Source: Leifsonia sp. SCN 70-46 (lineage in GTDB: Bacteria; Actinomycetota; Actinomycetes; Actinomycetales; Microbacteriaceae). From it: DNA of 64,000 nucleotides. A model generated the notes under the pieces. The model saw only the letters and a program-made list of their open reading frames with translations, was not told where the DNA came from and ran no database searches. Location: the NCBI GenBank assembly GCA_001725325.1, contig MEFY01000002.1:809559-873558 (forward strand), written 5' to 3'. The translations under genes were made by a program, and so were the position numbers. Shown here one piece after another: positions 1 through 8,354 of this stretch (position 1 is the stretch's first letter; each line of letters opens with the position of its first letter).

Positions 1-793
1 CGGCCGTGCGGTCGACGATCTCCTGCGGCAGCTCGGGCGGCGTGCCCGTCTTGTCCCAGTTCGCCGCGAGCCAGTCGCGCACGATCTGCTTGTCGAAGCT
101 CAGGCCGCGTGTGCCCGCGTCGTACTCGTCCTTGTCCCAGTAGCGGCTGCTGTCCGACGTGAGCACCTCGTCGGCGAGGGTCAGCCGTCCCGTCGACGGG
201 TCGGCGCCGAACTCGAACTTCGTGTCGGCGAGGATGACCCCCCGCTCCTCCGCGATCGCCGAGGCCTTGGCGAACACGCGCAGCGAGGCATCCCGGAGGG
301 CGCTCGCCGCCTCGAGCCCCACGAGCTCGACGGTGCGCTCGAACGTGATGTTCTCGTCGTGCTCGCCCATCGGGGCCTTCCAGGCGGGGGTGTAGATCGG
401 CTCGGGCAGGCGGTCGCCGTCGTGCAGCCCCGCGGGCAGGCCGATGCCGCACACCGTCTGCGTCTCGCGGTACTCGGCCCAGCCGCTGCCCGTGAGGTAG
501 CCGCGCACGACGCACTCGACCGGGTACATCTCGAGGGTCTTGGCGAGCACGGCGCGGCCGCGGAACTCCTCGGGCACCTCGCCCTCGACGAGGTGGTTGG
601 GCACGTCCGACAGCTGGTCGAACCACCACAGGCTCAGCCGGGTGAGCAGCTCGCCCTTGCCGGGGATGCCCGGCGACAGCACGTGGTCGAAGGCGCTCAC
701 GCGGTCGCTCGCGACCATGAGCACGACGCCGGGATGCTCGGGCGACGCGTACAGGTCGCGGACCTTGCCCGAGTAGGTGTGCTCCCAGGTCAC
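1..793 (-). CDS. purC: SAICAR synthetase PurC (partial, C-terminus off the left edge)
   Basis: Phosphoribosylaminoimidazole-succinocarboxamide synthase joins aspartate to CAIR using ATP in cytosolic de novo purine synthesis. The reading frame gives the family signatures GKVRDLY near residue 10, [14 protein letters not shown] near 30, [14 protein letters not shown] near 85 and ADTKFEFG near 200. About 264 codons are visible; family members of this type run to about 290-300, so only the C-terminus is missing. The GTG start at 793 lies inside a GTGA that also holds the purD stop, so the two are translationally coupled in the order purD-purC. Identification is firm; the start rests on the overlap. 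Confidence 0.95.
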   Translation of the reverse strand, partial: MTWEHTYSGKVRDLYASPEHPGVVLMVASDRVSAFDHVLSPGIPGKGELLTRLSLWWFDQLSDVPNHLVEGEVPEEFRGRAVLAKTLEMYPVECVVRGYLTGSGWAEYRETQTVCGIGLPAGLHDGDRLPEPIYTPAWKAPMGEHDENITFERTVELVGLEAASALRDASLRVFAKASAIAEERGVILADTKFEFGADPSTGRLTLADEVLTSDSSRYWDKDEYDAGTRGLSFDKQIVRDWLAANWDKTGTPPELPQEIVDRTA

Positions 794-2031
794 TCGGCCA
801 CCCGCTTCGCGATGTCGGTGCGGTAGTGGCCGCCCTCGAGGTGGATCGTCCCGAGCGCGCGGTAGGCCTTGGCCCGGGCCGCGGCGAAGTCCGGTCCCGT
901 GGCGACGACGCTGAGCACGCGGCCGCCCGTCGCGACGAACTCGCCCTTCACGAGCGCGGTGGCGGCGTGGGCGACGGTCACGTCCACGACGTCGGCGAGG
1001 CCCGTGATCTCGCGGCCCGTGACGGGCTGCTCCGGGTATCCCTCGCTCGCGAGCACGACGGTGACCGCGACGTCGTCGCTGAACTCGGGCCGCGGCAGCG
1101 AGCCGAGCCCGCCCGTCGCGGCCGCGAACAGCAGCCCGCTCAGCGGCGTCACGAGCCGCGGCAGCACGACCTGCGTCTCGGGGTCGCCGAAGCGCGCGTT
1201 GAACTCGATGACGCGCGTGCCCCTGTCGGTGAGGATGAGGCCGCAGTACAGCAGTCCGATGAACGGGGTGTCCTCGCTCGCGAGCTGCCGGATCGTGGGC
1301 ACCGCGATGGTCTCGATCACCTCGTCGACGAACCCCTCGGGGAGCCACGGAAGCGGCGAGTAGGCGCCCATGCCGCCCGTGTTCGGGCCCTCGTCGCCGT
1401 CGAGCGCGCGCTTGTAGTCCTGCGCGGGGGAGAGGGGGAGGACGGTGTGCCCGTCGCTCAGCAGGAAGAGCGAGACCTCCTGGCCGGCGAGGAACTCCTC
1501 GACGAGCACGGCGCCGTGGCCGAGCCAGAAGTCAGCGTGGGCGAGGGCGGCGTCGCGATCCTCGGTGACGAGCACTCCCTTGCCCGCGGCGAGGCCGTCG
1601 GCCTTGATGACGTAGGGGGCGCCGTACTCGTCGATGGCCTCCGTCGCCTCGGCGAGCGTCCCGGCGCGCGTCGCGCGGCCCGTGGGCACGCCAGCCTCGT
1701 CCATGACCCGCTTCGCGAAGGTCTTGCTGCCCTCGAGCTGCGCGGCCGCCTTGCCCGGGCCGAACACGGGGATGCCGCGCTGGCGCAGCGCGTCGGCGAC
1801 GCCCGCGACGAGGGGCGCCTCCGGCCCGATGACGACGAGCTGGATGTCGTTGTCGATCGCGTACTGGCTCACCACGTCTTTGCGCGTGGGGTCGAGGGCG
1901 ACGACGGGCACGACCGCCGCGATGCCCGCGTTGCCGGGGGCGGCGGTGATCTCGTGCCGCTCGGGCTCGCCGAGCAGCGACGTGATGATGGCGTGCTCGC
2001 GCGCACCGGAGCCGAGGACGAGGATTCGCAC
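790..2031 (-). CDS. purD: phosphoribosylamine-glycine ligase PurD
   Basis: GAR synthetase couples phosphoribosylamine with glycine at the expense of ATP, the second step of de novo purine synthesis. The 413-residue protein starts with the N-domain glycine-rich loop [15 protein letters not shown]. It carries the ATP-grasp segments [18 protein letters not shown] and [14 protein letters not shown], and the metal-binding [10 protein letters not shown]. Length is normal for the family (about 420). Its stop overlaps the purC GTG start by four bases, forming a purD-purC operon on the minus strand. It is divergent from the sterol-carrier-like gene at 2065 with only 33 bases between them, so promoters must be very close to the starts. 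Confidence 0.97.
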   Translation of the reverse strand: MRILVLGSGAREHAIITSLLGEPERHEITAAPGNAGIAAVVPVVALDPTRKDVVSQYAIDNDIQLVVIGPEAPLVAGVADALRQRGIPVFGPGKAAAQLEGSKTFAKRVMDEAGVPTGRATRAGTLAEATEAIDEYGAPYVIKADGLAAGKGVLVTEDRDAALAHADFWLGHGAVLVEEFLAGQEVSLFLLSDGHTVLPLSPAQDYKRALDGDEGPNTGGMGAYSPLPWLPEGFVDEVIETIAVPTIRQLASEDTPFIGLLYCGLILTDRGTRVIEFNARFGDPETQVVLPRLVTPLSGLLFAAATGGLGSLPRPEFSDDVAVTVVLASEGYPEQPVTGREITGLADVVDVTVAHAATALVKGEFVATGGRVLSVVATGPDFAAARAKAYRALGTIHLEGGHYRTDIAKRVAE

Positions 2032-2064
2032 GGATCAACCCTACCGAGCGCGTACCGTGGGTCC

Positions 2065-2427
2065 ATGCCCCCCAAGCGCATCCCGCACGCCGTCGGCAAG
2101 GCCGCCGTGCGCGCCGCCGACCGCACGCGCGACGAGACGGCCACGGCCGTGCGCTGGCTCCTGCAGGTGCTCGGAGAGAACGCCGAGGGCAACACCGTCG
2201 AGATCCGCGTTCCCCCGTTCGGCGCGGTGCAGGCGATCGAGGGCCCCCGCCACACGCGCGGCACGCCGCCCAACGTCGTGGAGACCGACGCGGCCACGTG
2301 GATCGCGCTCGCGACCGGCGAGCTCACGTGGGCGGAGGCCGTCGCGGCGGCGCGCGTCTCGGCGTCCGGCCAGCGCGCGGACCTCGCGCCGTACCTGCCG
2401 CTCGCGTGGGAGACAATGGAGGGGTGA
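2065..2427 (+). CDS. sterol carrier family (SCP2-like) protein
   Basis: A 120-residue cytosolic protein resembling the short actinobacterial 'sterol carrier family protein', the C-terminal SCP2-type fold also seen in mycothiol-dependent maleylpyruvate isomerase-like proteins. Visible features are a basic N-terminus, the central stretch VEIRVPPFGAVQAIEG and the conserved TDAATWIALATGELTWAEA near residue 78. Its ligand is unknown. The ATG at 2065 sits six bases after a TACCGT -10 box (2053-2058), so the mRNA is probably leaderless. The 3' end overlaps the next gene by GTGA. Location between pur genes is common in related genomes as far as I recall, but no functional link is shown by the sequence. 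Confidence 0.8.
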   Translation: MPPKRIPHAVGKAAVRAADRTRDETATAVRWLLQVLGENAEGNTVEIRVPPFGAVQAIEGPRHTRGTPPNVVETDAATWIALATGELTWAEAVAAARVSASGQRADLAPYLPLAWETMEG

Positions 2428-2711
2428 GCACGCCCGAGACCGACCAGGTGACGGTTCGCCGCGCCCCGCGCATCCCCGCCTTCCTCTTCGTGGGCGGAGC
2501 CGTGGGCGTCATCGTCACGCTCGTGCTCACGTCGCTCTACCCGGCGGACCCGGCGGTGGGCTTCGCCGCCCTCTTCGCGTACTTCGCGCTCTACGGCATC
2601 ACGGGCGGGGTCGTGCTCGGCGCCGTCGTGGGCATCATCGTCGACCGTGTCTCGAGCCGCCGCGCCAAGACCGTGACCGTCGAGCACGTCACGGAGTCGG
2701 ACGCCGAGTAG
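2424..2711 (+). CDS. small membrane protein, two predicted TM helices
   Basis: A 95-residue protein starting GTG within the GTGA that ends the upstream gene, so it is translationally coupled to it. Residues of about 17-40 (IPAFLFVGGAVGVIVTLVL) and 48-75 are hydrophobic and probably span the membrane, leaving a basic loop and an acidic C-terminal tail. It looks like the short conserved integral membrane proteins found beside purF and the sterol-carrier-like gene in Actinobacteria. I recognise no catalytic motif and can give no function. It is convergent with the DUF2087 gene; an 86-bp palindromic repeat lies between the two 3' ends. Confidence 0.8.
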   Translation: MSTPETDQVTVRRAPRIPAFLFVGGAVGVIVTLVLTSLYPADPAVGFAALFAYFALYGITGGVVLGAVVGIIVDRVSSRRAKTVTVEHVTESDAE

Positions 2712-2737
2712 TCCCGCCGCCCCCGTCGTCCGTCCGC

Positions 2738-2823
2738 GTCAAGAACTCAGGCAATCGGCGGTCGCCGACTGGGGTCAAGCGCATGACTGAGTGCCGCGAG
2801 GACTTCCGTCCTGAGTTCTTCAC
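2738..2823 (+). repeat. palindromic element A, copy 1
   Basis: Arms AAGAACTCAGG (2741-2751) and CCTGAGTTCTT (2810-2820) are a perfect 11-bp inverted repeat about 58 bases apart. Inside are a small hairpin TCGGCG/CGCCGA (2755-2768) and a GTCAAGCGC at 2774-2782. A second copy lies at 16701-16787 in opposite orientation. The element sits between two convergent 3' ends and lacks a T-tract. Confidence 0.8.
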
Positions 2824-2847
2824 CGCCCGACCGGGCGGGAAGGCGGG

Positions 2848-3291
2848 CTAGCGCCGGTAGCGCGAGCCGTCGTCGCCGCGCGTCAGCAGGCCCGCGTCGA
2901 CGAGGTAGCGGCGCAGTGTCGCCACGTCGTCGCTGAACACCGCGAGCCGCTCGCCGAGGGACTTCTCGTCGAGCTCCTCCGTGGTCGAGAGGGCGCGCCC
3001 GACAACCCACTCGAGCAGCTCGAGCCGCTGCGCGGGCTTGGCGGGATAGCTGTCGATGCGGCCCTCCCTGAGCCAGCGGTCGACGCCCTGCCTCGTCTCG
3101 GCAGGATGCTCGGCGAGCAGCCGCGCGAACACCTCGGTCGGGGCATCCTCGTCGTCGAGAAGACCCGCCGCGCGCAGCGAGTCGGCCGCCCTGCGGTTCT
3201 CGACCGGGAGGCCCAGCACGGCGCGCGCGTACTCCGTGCGCTGCTGCTCGTGGGCGAGCGCGGCGACGACCCGCCGCCACGCGTTGCTCAT
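2848..3291 (-). CDS. DUF2087 domain protein, possible regulator
   Basis: A 147-residue protein. Residues of about 72-140 match the DUF2087 pattern: a start like LREGRIDSYPAKPAQRLELLEW, then ELDEKSLGERL, and the ending DDVATLRRYLVDAGLLTR. The N-terminal 60 residues are helical and rich in Arg/Ala, and could be a helix-turn-helix. DUF2087 is often joined to such DNA-binding parts, but this is inference. Its ATG at 3291 is within the ATGA that ends purF, so it is translationally coupled to purF and probably made with it. No direct function is known to me. A regulatory or accessory role in purine metabolism would be a guess from the operon only. Confidence 0.85.
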   Translation of the reverse strand: MSNAWRRVVAALAHEQQRTEYARAVLGLPVENRRAADSLRAAGLLDDEDAPTEVFARLLAEHPAETRQGVDRWLREGRIDSYPAKPAQRLELLEWVVGRALSTTEELDEKSLGERLAVFSDDVATLRRYLVDAGLLTRGDDGSRYRR

Positions 3292-4745
3292 GAGCCCTGG
3301 TTGCGCTCGACCCAGTCGAGGTACTCGGCCGAGACCGTGCCCGTGACGTACTCGCCCGTGAAGCAGCTCATCTCGAGGTCGGTGACGTCAGACCCCTCGA
3401 GGATCGCCGCCTTCATGTCCTCGACCTCCTGGTAGATGAGGTAGTCGGCACCGAGCTCCGTGGCGATCTCGGGGATCTTGCGGCCGTGGGCGACGAGCTC
3501 GTGGCGCGAGGGCATGTTGATGCCGTAGACGTGGGGGAAGCGCACGGGCGGTGCCGCCGACGTGAACGTGACCTTGTTGGCGCCCGCCTCGCGCGCCATC
3601 TGCACGATCTCCTTCGAGGTCGTGCCGCGCACTATCGAGTCGTCGACGATGAGGATGTTCTTGCCCTTGAACTCGCTCGACATGGCGTTGAGCTTCTGCT
3701 TGACGCTCTTCTTGCGCTCCGCCTGCCCGGGCATGATGAACGTGCGGCCCACGTAGCGGTTCTTGTAGAACCCCTCGCGGTACTCGACGCCGAGCTTCTG
3801 GGCGACCTGCATGGCGGCGGGCCGGGATGAGTCGGGGATCGGCATGACGACGTCGATGTCGCCCAGGGGCGTGTACTTCGCGATCGTGTCCGCGAGGCGG
3901 TTGCCGAGGCGCAGGCGGGCCTCGTACACCGAGATGCCGTTCATGACGGAGTCGGGGCGGGCCAGGTAGACGTACTCGAACGAGCACGGGATGAGCACGG
4001 AGTTCTGCGCGCACTGGCGGCTGACCATCTGGCCGTCCGGCGTGATGAACACGGCCTCGCCCGGGGCGACGTCGCGCACGACCTCGTAGCCGCTGGCCTC
4101 GAGCACGAGCGACTCGGATGCGACTATCCACTCCTCGCCCGTGAACCCCGTCTGCCGGCGTCCGAGCACGAGCGGCCGGATGCCGAACGGGTCGCGGAAG
4201 GCGAGCAGGCCGTGGCCCGCGATGAGGGCGATGGCCGCGTACGAGCCCTCGACGCGCTCGTGCAGGCGCGCGATCGCGTTGAAGAGCTGGTCGACATCGA
4301 GGTCGGTGCCCGAGATCTGGGCCTGCAGCTCGTTCGCGAGCACGTTGACGAGCAGCTCGGTGTCGCTCGACGTGTTGAGGTGGCGGCGGTCGATGGTGAA
4401 GAGCTCGGCGGTGAGCTCGCGCGTGTTGGTGAGGTTGCCGTTGTGCACGAGCGTGATGCCGTACGGGGCGTTCACGTAGAAGGGCTGCGCCTCCTCCTCG
4501 TTCGACGCGTTGCCCTTGGTGGCGTAGCGCACGTGGCCGAGGCCCATGTTGCCGGGGAGGTTGCGCATGTCGCGCGTGCGGTACGCCTCGCGCACCTGGC
4601 CCTTGGCCTTCTGCATGTGCAGGGTGCTGCCCTCGGCGGTCGCGATGCCCGTGGAATCCTGTCCGCGGTGCTGCAGCAGGAGGAGGGCGTCGTAGACCTG
4701 CTGGTTCACCGGCTGGGACGAGACGATTCCGACGATTCCGCACAT
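3288..4745 (-). CDS. purF: amidophosphoribosyltransferase PurF
   Basis: Catalyses the first committed step of purine synthesis, replacing the pyrophosphate of PRPP with ammonia taken from glutamine. The start is fixed by Cys2: the chain begins MCGIVGIV, so the N-terminal nucleophile is exposed after Met removal. A longer in-frame extension to 4814 is rejected. A good ribosome site (AGGGAG) lies about 10 bases before this ATG. The class II glutaminase domain covers about residues 2-240 (QHRGQDSTGIA, GHVRYATKG, VHNGNLTN). The phosphoribosyltransferase domain follows, with VMPIPDSSRPAA and the PRPP loop ILIVDDSIVRGTTS near residue 360. At 485 residues the length is typical. The stop overlaps the downstream DUF2087 start. 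Confidence 0.97.
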   Translation of the reverse strand: MCGIVGIVSSQPVNQQVYDALLLLQHRGQDSTGIATAEGSTLHMQKAKGQVREAYRTRDMRNLPGNMGLGHVRYATKGNASNEEEAQPFYVNAPYGITLVHNGNLTNTRELTAELFTIDRRHLNTSSDTELLVNVLANELQAQISGTDLDVDQLFNAIARLHERVEGSYAAIALIAGHGLLAFRDPFGIRPLVLGRRQTGFTGEEWIVASESLVLEASGYEVVRDVAPGEAVFITPDGQMVSRQCAQNSVLIPCSFEYVYLARPDSVMNGISVYEARLRLGNRLADTIAKYTPLGDIDVVMPIPDSSRPAAMQVAQKLGVEYREGFYKNRYVGRTFIMPGQAERKKSVKQKLNAMSSEFKGKNILIVDDSIVRGTTSKEIVQMAREAGANKVTFTSAAPPVRFPHVYGINMPSRHELVAHGRKIPEIATELGADYLIYQEVEDMKAAILEGSDVTDLEMSCFTGEYVTGTVSAEYLDWVERNQGS

Positions 4746-4890
4746 GGCTGGCGGCGGCTCCCTGAAGCTCGAAGGGGGCGTACCCGGACCCGGGTACGGT
4801 CTAGTCTCGCACATCGCGGTGCCTCATCCCCGGTGATGAAAACCGGCGGCCGGCAGTGACGCGGGGGCCGTCGCCGCCTACCGTTCAAGC

Positions 4891-6159
4891 ATGGAATCGC
4901 AGTTGCACAGGCTCGCGCGCCGGCTCCGCCCGCGCATCGTGCTGTGGGGCCCGCCCGTCGTCGCCGCCCTCTACGCCATCGGGTGGGGCGTGGGCGAGGC
5001 CGGTCGGTGGTCCGGCAGCACCCCGTGGATGCTCGTGCTCTTCACCGCCGCCATCGCCCTGAGCGGCCGCTACCCGTACATCTCGCTCGGGCTCTCGGTG
5101 GTCATCCCCGCTCTGCAGCTCATCGAGGCCCTCGAGCCGCCCACGTCGAACAACTGGTTCATGTACAACGCGCTCGGCGCGGTCGCGTTCATCGTGGCCT
5201 TCGGCGGCACGGGCTGGGCGCGCCGCCTCGTGCTGCCCGTCGGCGCCGTCGCGTCGGCGCTGTTCGCGGCGCGGCTCGTGATCCCGAGCGTGTACGACTC
5301 GTGGAGCTACTGGATCGGCGGACCCGACGCCCCGCGCCTCAACCCCGAGAACCCGATCCGCGAGGACTTCGTCGTGCTCCTGCTCGCGTCGATGCTCTTC
5401 TACCTCGCGTTCTGGGCGCTCGGCACCGCGGCCCGGTCGCTCCTGAGCGAGCGCCGCCTCGGCGGCGTGCTCGTGCAGGCGGAGCACCGGCTCGAGGAGA
5501 CCGACTTCGAGCTGCGGCTCTCGCAGGACCGCGCGCGCATCTCGCGCGACGTGCACGACACGCTCGCGCACTCGCTCGCGGTCATCGTCTCGCAGGCCGA
5601 GGGCGCCGCGGCGCTCGCCGCCCGCCGACCGGGGGTCGCCGTCGAGGCCCTCGGCAACATCGCCGCCGTCGGACGTTCGGCGCTCGTCGACGTGCGCAGC
5701 CTCGTCGAGAGCATCCACGAGCACGACATCACGGCCGCCAAGCCCACGATCGACGACCTGCAGGGCGTCGTCGCCCACCTGCGCGACGTGGGCATGGATG
5801 TCGGCTTCCGCGTGCTCGGCGACCCTCGGGCGCTCTCGCCGGCCCAGGACGTGGGCGTCTTCCGCATCGTGCAGGAGAGCCTCACCAACGCCCTGCGCCA
5901 CGCGGGGCCCACGAGCCGCGTCTCCGTCACGCTCGACTGGCAGGGCACGGGGCTCGCCGTGCTCGTGACCTCCGTCGGCACGACGACCACGCCGTCTCCC
6001 ACGACGCGCGGCGTCGGCATCGAGGGCATGAAGGAGCGCGCCCGCCTCATGGGCGGCTGGCTCACCGCCGCCGCGACCGACGACGACACGTTCATCGTCA
6101 CGGCGTACATCCCCACGCCCCTGCTGACCGGGCCGCTGCCGGTGATCGCCGATGCCTGA
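4891..6159 (+). CDS. NarL-family sensor histidine kinase
   Basis: A 422-residue membrane histidine kinase. The first 185 residues contain several hydrophobic segments (about 20-40, 45-60, 65-80, 92-108, 110-128 and 155-175), forming an integral-membrane sensor with no recognisable ligand domain. A HisKA_3 dimerisation domain follows; in RISRDVHDTLAH the phospho-acceptor is His222. The HATPase domain shows IVQESLTNALRHAG and GVGIEGMKERARLMGG. It overlaps the response regulator by eight bases, so the pair is co-translated. The ATG follows a TACCGT box (4879-4884) by six bases, consistent with a leaderless transcript. The stimulus and target genes are not evident from the neighbours (purF and purM). 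Confidence 0.93.
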   Translation: MESQLHRLARRLRPRIVLWGPPVVAALYAIGWGVGEAGRWSGSTPWMLVLFTAAIALSGRYPYISLGLSVVIPALQLIEALEPPTSNNWFMYNALGAVAFIVAFGGTGWARRLVLPVGAVASALFAARLVIPSVYDSWSYWIGGPDAPRLNPENPIREDFVVLLLASMLFYLAFWALGTAARSLLSERRLGGVLVQAEHRLEETDFELRLSQDRARISRDVHDTLAHSLAVIVSQAEGAAALAARRPGVAVEALGNIAAVGRSALVDVRSLVESIHEHDITAAKPTIDDLQGVVAHLRDVGMDVGFRVLGDPRALSPAQDVGVFRIVQESLTNALRHAGPTSRVSVTLDWQGTGLAVLVTSVGTTTTPSPTTRGVGIEGMKERARLMGGWLTAAATDDDTFIVTAYIPTPLLTGPLPVIADA

Positions 6160-6820
6160 GCCGCGCATCCGCGTCGTCGTCGTCGACGACCAGCCGCTCT
6201 TCGCCTCCGGCCTCGGCATGCTCATCGACGCCCAGCCCGACATGGAGTGCGTCGGCACCGCGGGCGACGGCGCCCGGGCGCTCGAGGTCGTCGCCGAGCT
6301 GCGCCCCGACGTCGTGCTCATGGACCTGAGGATGCCCGGGGTCAACGGCATCGAGGCGACCAAGCTGCTGCTGGCCCGCGGCCGGGCCGACGAGCCGCCG
6401 CGCGTCATCGTGCTCACGACCCTCCGGCAGGACGGCGTGGTCGTGCAGGCGCTCGCCGCCGGCGCGAGCGCGTTCCTCACGAAGGATGCGACACCCGACC
6501 AGGTGCTCGGCACGATCCGTGCGACGCAGGAGGGCGCCGTGGTCCCCGACCTCGCCGCGACCCTCGCGCTCGTGGCCGACCTGCGCGGCGCATCCTCTGG
6601 CCCCGCCCGCGGAGCGGCCCTCGAGCCCCTGAGCCCGCGCGAGCGCGAGGTGTTCCTCCTCGTCGCCCGCGGGCTCACGAACGCGGAGATCGCCGAGGCG
6701 GAGTATGTGAGCGAGGCGACCGTGAAGTCGCACATCGCCGCGATCCTGCGCAAGCTCGGGCTCCGCAGCCGCGTGCAGGTCGTCGTGTTCGCACACCAGA
6801 ACGGGCTCGTGAGCGTGTGA
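6152..6820 (+). CDS. LuxR/NarL-family response regulator
   Basis: A 222-residue transcription factor that pairs with the overlapping histidine kinase. The receiver domain (about 5-125) has the acidic pair VVVDDQP, phospho-acceptor Asp58 in VVLMDLRMPG, a Thr in VIVLTT and Lys in FLTKDA. The C-terminal GerE/LuxR helix-turn-helix (about 155-218) has LSPREREVFLLVARGLTNAEIA and TVKSHIAAILRKLGLRSR. Both domains are complete. The eight-base overlap with the kinase stop shows translational coupling. Target promoters cannot be inferred here. The purM promoter immediately downstream is separate, since purM has its own -10 box. Confidence 0.94.
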   Translation: MPEPRIRVVVVDDQPLFASGLGMLIDAQPDMECVGTAGDGARALEVVAELRPDVVLMDLRMPGVNGIEATKLLLARGRADEPPRVIVLTTLRQDGVVVQALAAGASAFLTKDATPDQVLGTIRATQEGAVVPDLAATLALVADLRGASSGPARGAALEPLSPREREVFLLVARGLTNAEIAEAEYVSEATVKSHIAAILRKLGLRSRVQVVVFAHQNGLVSV

Positions 6821-6836
6821 CGTTAAGCTTGACCGC

Positions 6837-7937
6837 GTGACCGAAGACACCTCCGCCAGCTATCGCGCCGCGGGGGTCGACACCGCCGCAGGCGATCTCG
6901 CCGTCGAGCTCATGAAGGCCGCCGTCGCCAAGACGCACGGGCCGCAGGTGTTCGGCGGGGTCGGCGGGTTCGCCGGGCTCTTCGACGTGAGCTTCCTCAA
7001 GACCTTCGACAGGCCGCTGCTCGCCACCTCCACCGACGGCGTGGGCACGAAGGTCGCGATCGCGCAGGCGCTCGACAAGCACGACACGATCGGCCAGGAC
7101 CTCGTGGGCATGGTCGTCGACGACATCGTCGTGGTCGGCGCGCGCCCGCTGCTCATGACCGACTACATCGCGTGCGGCAAGGTCGTGCCCGCGCGCATCG
7201 CCGACATCGTCGCGGGCATCGCGCGCGCGTGCTCGGAGACCGGCACGGCGCTCGTGGGCGGCGAGACGGCCGAGCACCCGGGGCTCCTCGGGCCCGACGA
7301 CTACGACGTCGCGGGCGCCGCGGTCGGCGCCGTCGAGGCGGGCGACCTGCTGGGTGCGCACCTCGTGCGCGAGGGCGACGTGGTCGTCGCCATGGAGTCG
7401 TCGGGCGTGCACAGCAACGGGTTCTCGCTCGTGCGGCACATCCTCGCGACGCGGGGTGTCTCGTACACCGACACGTCGGCCGAGCTCGGGGGAGTCGTGG
7501 GCGAGGCCCTGCTCGAGCCCACGCGCCTGTACACGGCCCCGCTGCTCGAGCTGCTGCCCGCGGGCGGCGTGCACGCCATAAGCCACATCACGGGCGGCGG
7601 CATCGCGGCGAACCTCGCGCGCGTGCTGCCCAAGGGCTCGTACGTGGAGCTGGAGCGGTCGACGTGGTCGCCGCCCGCCGTGTTCCGCGTGCTGTCGGAG
7701 TGGGCGGGGTCCACGCTCGAGAGCGCCGAGGGCACCTGGAACCTGGGCGTGGGCATGATCGCCGTCGTCGCGCCGGATGCGGCGGACCGCATCATCGCGT
7801 CGCTCGTGCGCGCGGGCATCCCATCGTGGGAGGCGGGCCGTGTGGTCGTCGGGCAGCTGCCCGAGGCCCACTTCGAGCAGGGCGCCAAGGGTGTCGACGG
7901 AGGCGCCGTGCGCCTCACGGGGTCGTACGCGGGCTAG
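6837..7937 (+). CDS. purM: phosphoribosylformylglycinamidine cyclo-ligase PurM
   Basis: AIR synthetase closes the imidazole ring of FGAM using ATP, the fifth step of purine synthesis. The 366-residue protein has the family landmarks YRAAGVD near the start, STDGVGTKVAIA near residue 63, QDLVGMVVDDIVVVGARPL, LVGGETAEHPG and HITGGGIAANLARVLP. Length is slightly above the usual 345-355. The GTG start at 6837 follows TAAGCT (6824-6829) by seven bases, so a leaderless mRNA is likely and no Shine-Dalgarno is seen. The TAG stop overlaps the opposite-strand DUF3073 stop through a shared CTAG (7934-7937). Confidence 0.96.
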   Translation: MTEDTSASYRAAGVDTAAGDLAVELMKAAVAKTHGPQVFGGVGGFAGLFDVSFLKTFDRPLLATSTDGVGTKVAIAQALDKHDTIGQDLVGMVVDDIVVVGARPLLMTDYIACGKVVPARIADIVAGIARACSETGTALVGGETAEHPGLLGPDDYDVAGAAVGAVEAGDLLGAHLVREGDVVVAMESSGVHSNGFSLVRHILATRGVSYTDTSAELGGVVGEALLEPTRLYTAPLLELLPAGGVHAISHITGGGIAANLARVLPKGSYVELERSTWSPPAVFRVLSEWAGSTLESAEGTWNLGVGMIAVVAPDAADRIIASLVRAGIPSWEAGRVVVGQLPEAHFEQGAKGVDGGAVRLTGSYAG

Positions 7938-8185
7938 GCGCTCTTCGACTCGTCCTCGTCGTCTTCGGACTCGTCGTCGTCATCCGCGTAGATGTCGGCG
8001 TACTTGTCCTCGTACTCCTCGCCGGCGAACTCCGGCCACTTCTCGAGGTCTTCCGCGAGGCGGGTGTTGGCGACGGGCGCGTTGCCGAGCTCTTTCGCGA
8101 GGGCACCGTAGTTGGTGTCGGGGCTGAAGTACTTGAGGTCGCGCGCGACCTTCGTGTGCTTCGCCTTTTGACGGCCGCGTCCCAT
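7934..8185 (-). CDS. DUF3073 family protein
   Basis: An 83-residue actinobacterial protein of unknown function. It begins MGRGRQKAKHTKVARDLKY, basic and probably nucleic-acid or ribosome oriented, followed by FSPDTNYGALAKEL, and ends in a strongly acidic tail of Asp/Glu (residues of about 60-80). The family hallmark is this basic head and acidic tail. The ATG has a GAGGGGG ribosome site about seven bases upstream, so it is not leaderless. It is convergent with purM, and the two stop codons share CTAG. DUF3073 is nearly always found next to purM in Actinobacteria as I recall; the meaning of that is not known. Confidence 0.93.
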   Translation of the reverse strand: MGRGRQKAKHTKVARDLKYFSPDTNYGALAKELGNAPVANTRLAEDLEKWPEFAGEEYEDKYADIYADDDDESEDDEDESKSA

Positions 8186-8354
8186 GCGAGACCCCCTCTG
8201 GTCAGTCCCGTCGTCCTGGTGCGATCCGCTTCGGAGGCGGTCGAGGACGTGCGAACAGGGTGAGTGTGAAAACTAGCGGCAAGTTTAGCATGTAGGGTCC
8301 CGGCGCTTCCTGCCGTTCTCCACGGGGAACGCCCGCGTTCGCTAACGTGGTCAG

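Noticed and set aside
826-2427. Very long plus-strand open frame through purD into the sterol-carrier-like gene
   Set aside because: Only its last 120 codons match a protein family. The rest is antisense to purD and reflects the lack of stops in GC-rich DNA.
2738-2823. MITE or insertion-sequence remnant
   Set aside because: The two copies have conserved ends and one internal motif but unrelated fillings, and I see no target-site duplication, so a simple transposed copy is not supported.
3288-4814. Longer purF with 23 extra N-terminal residues
   Set aside because: The enzyme needs Cys at position 2 after Met; the shorter MCGIVG start has a good ribosome site.
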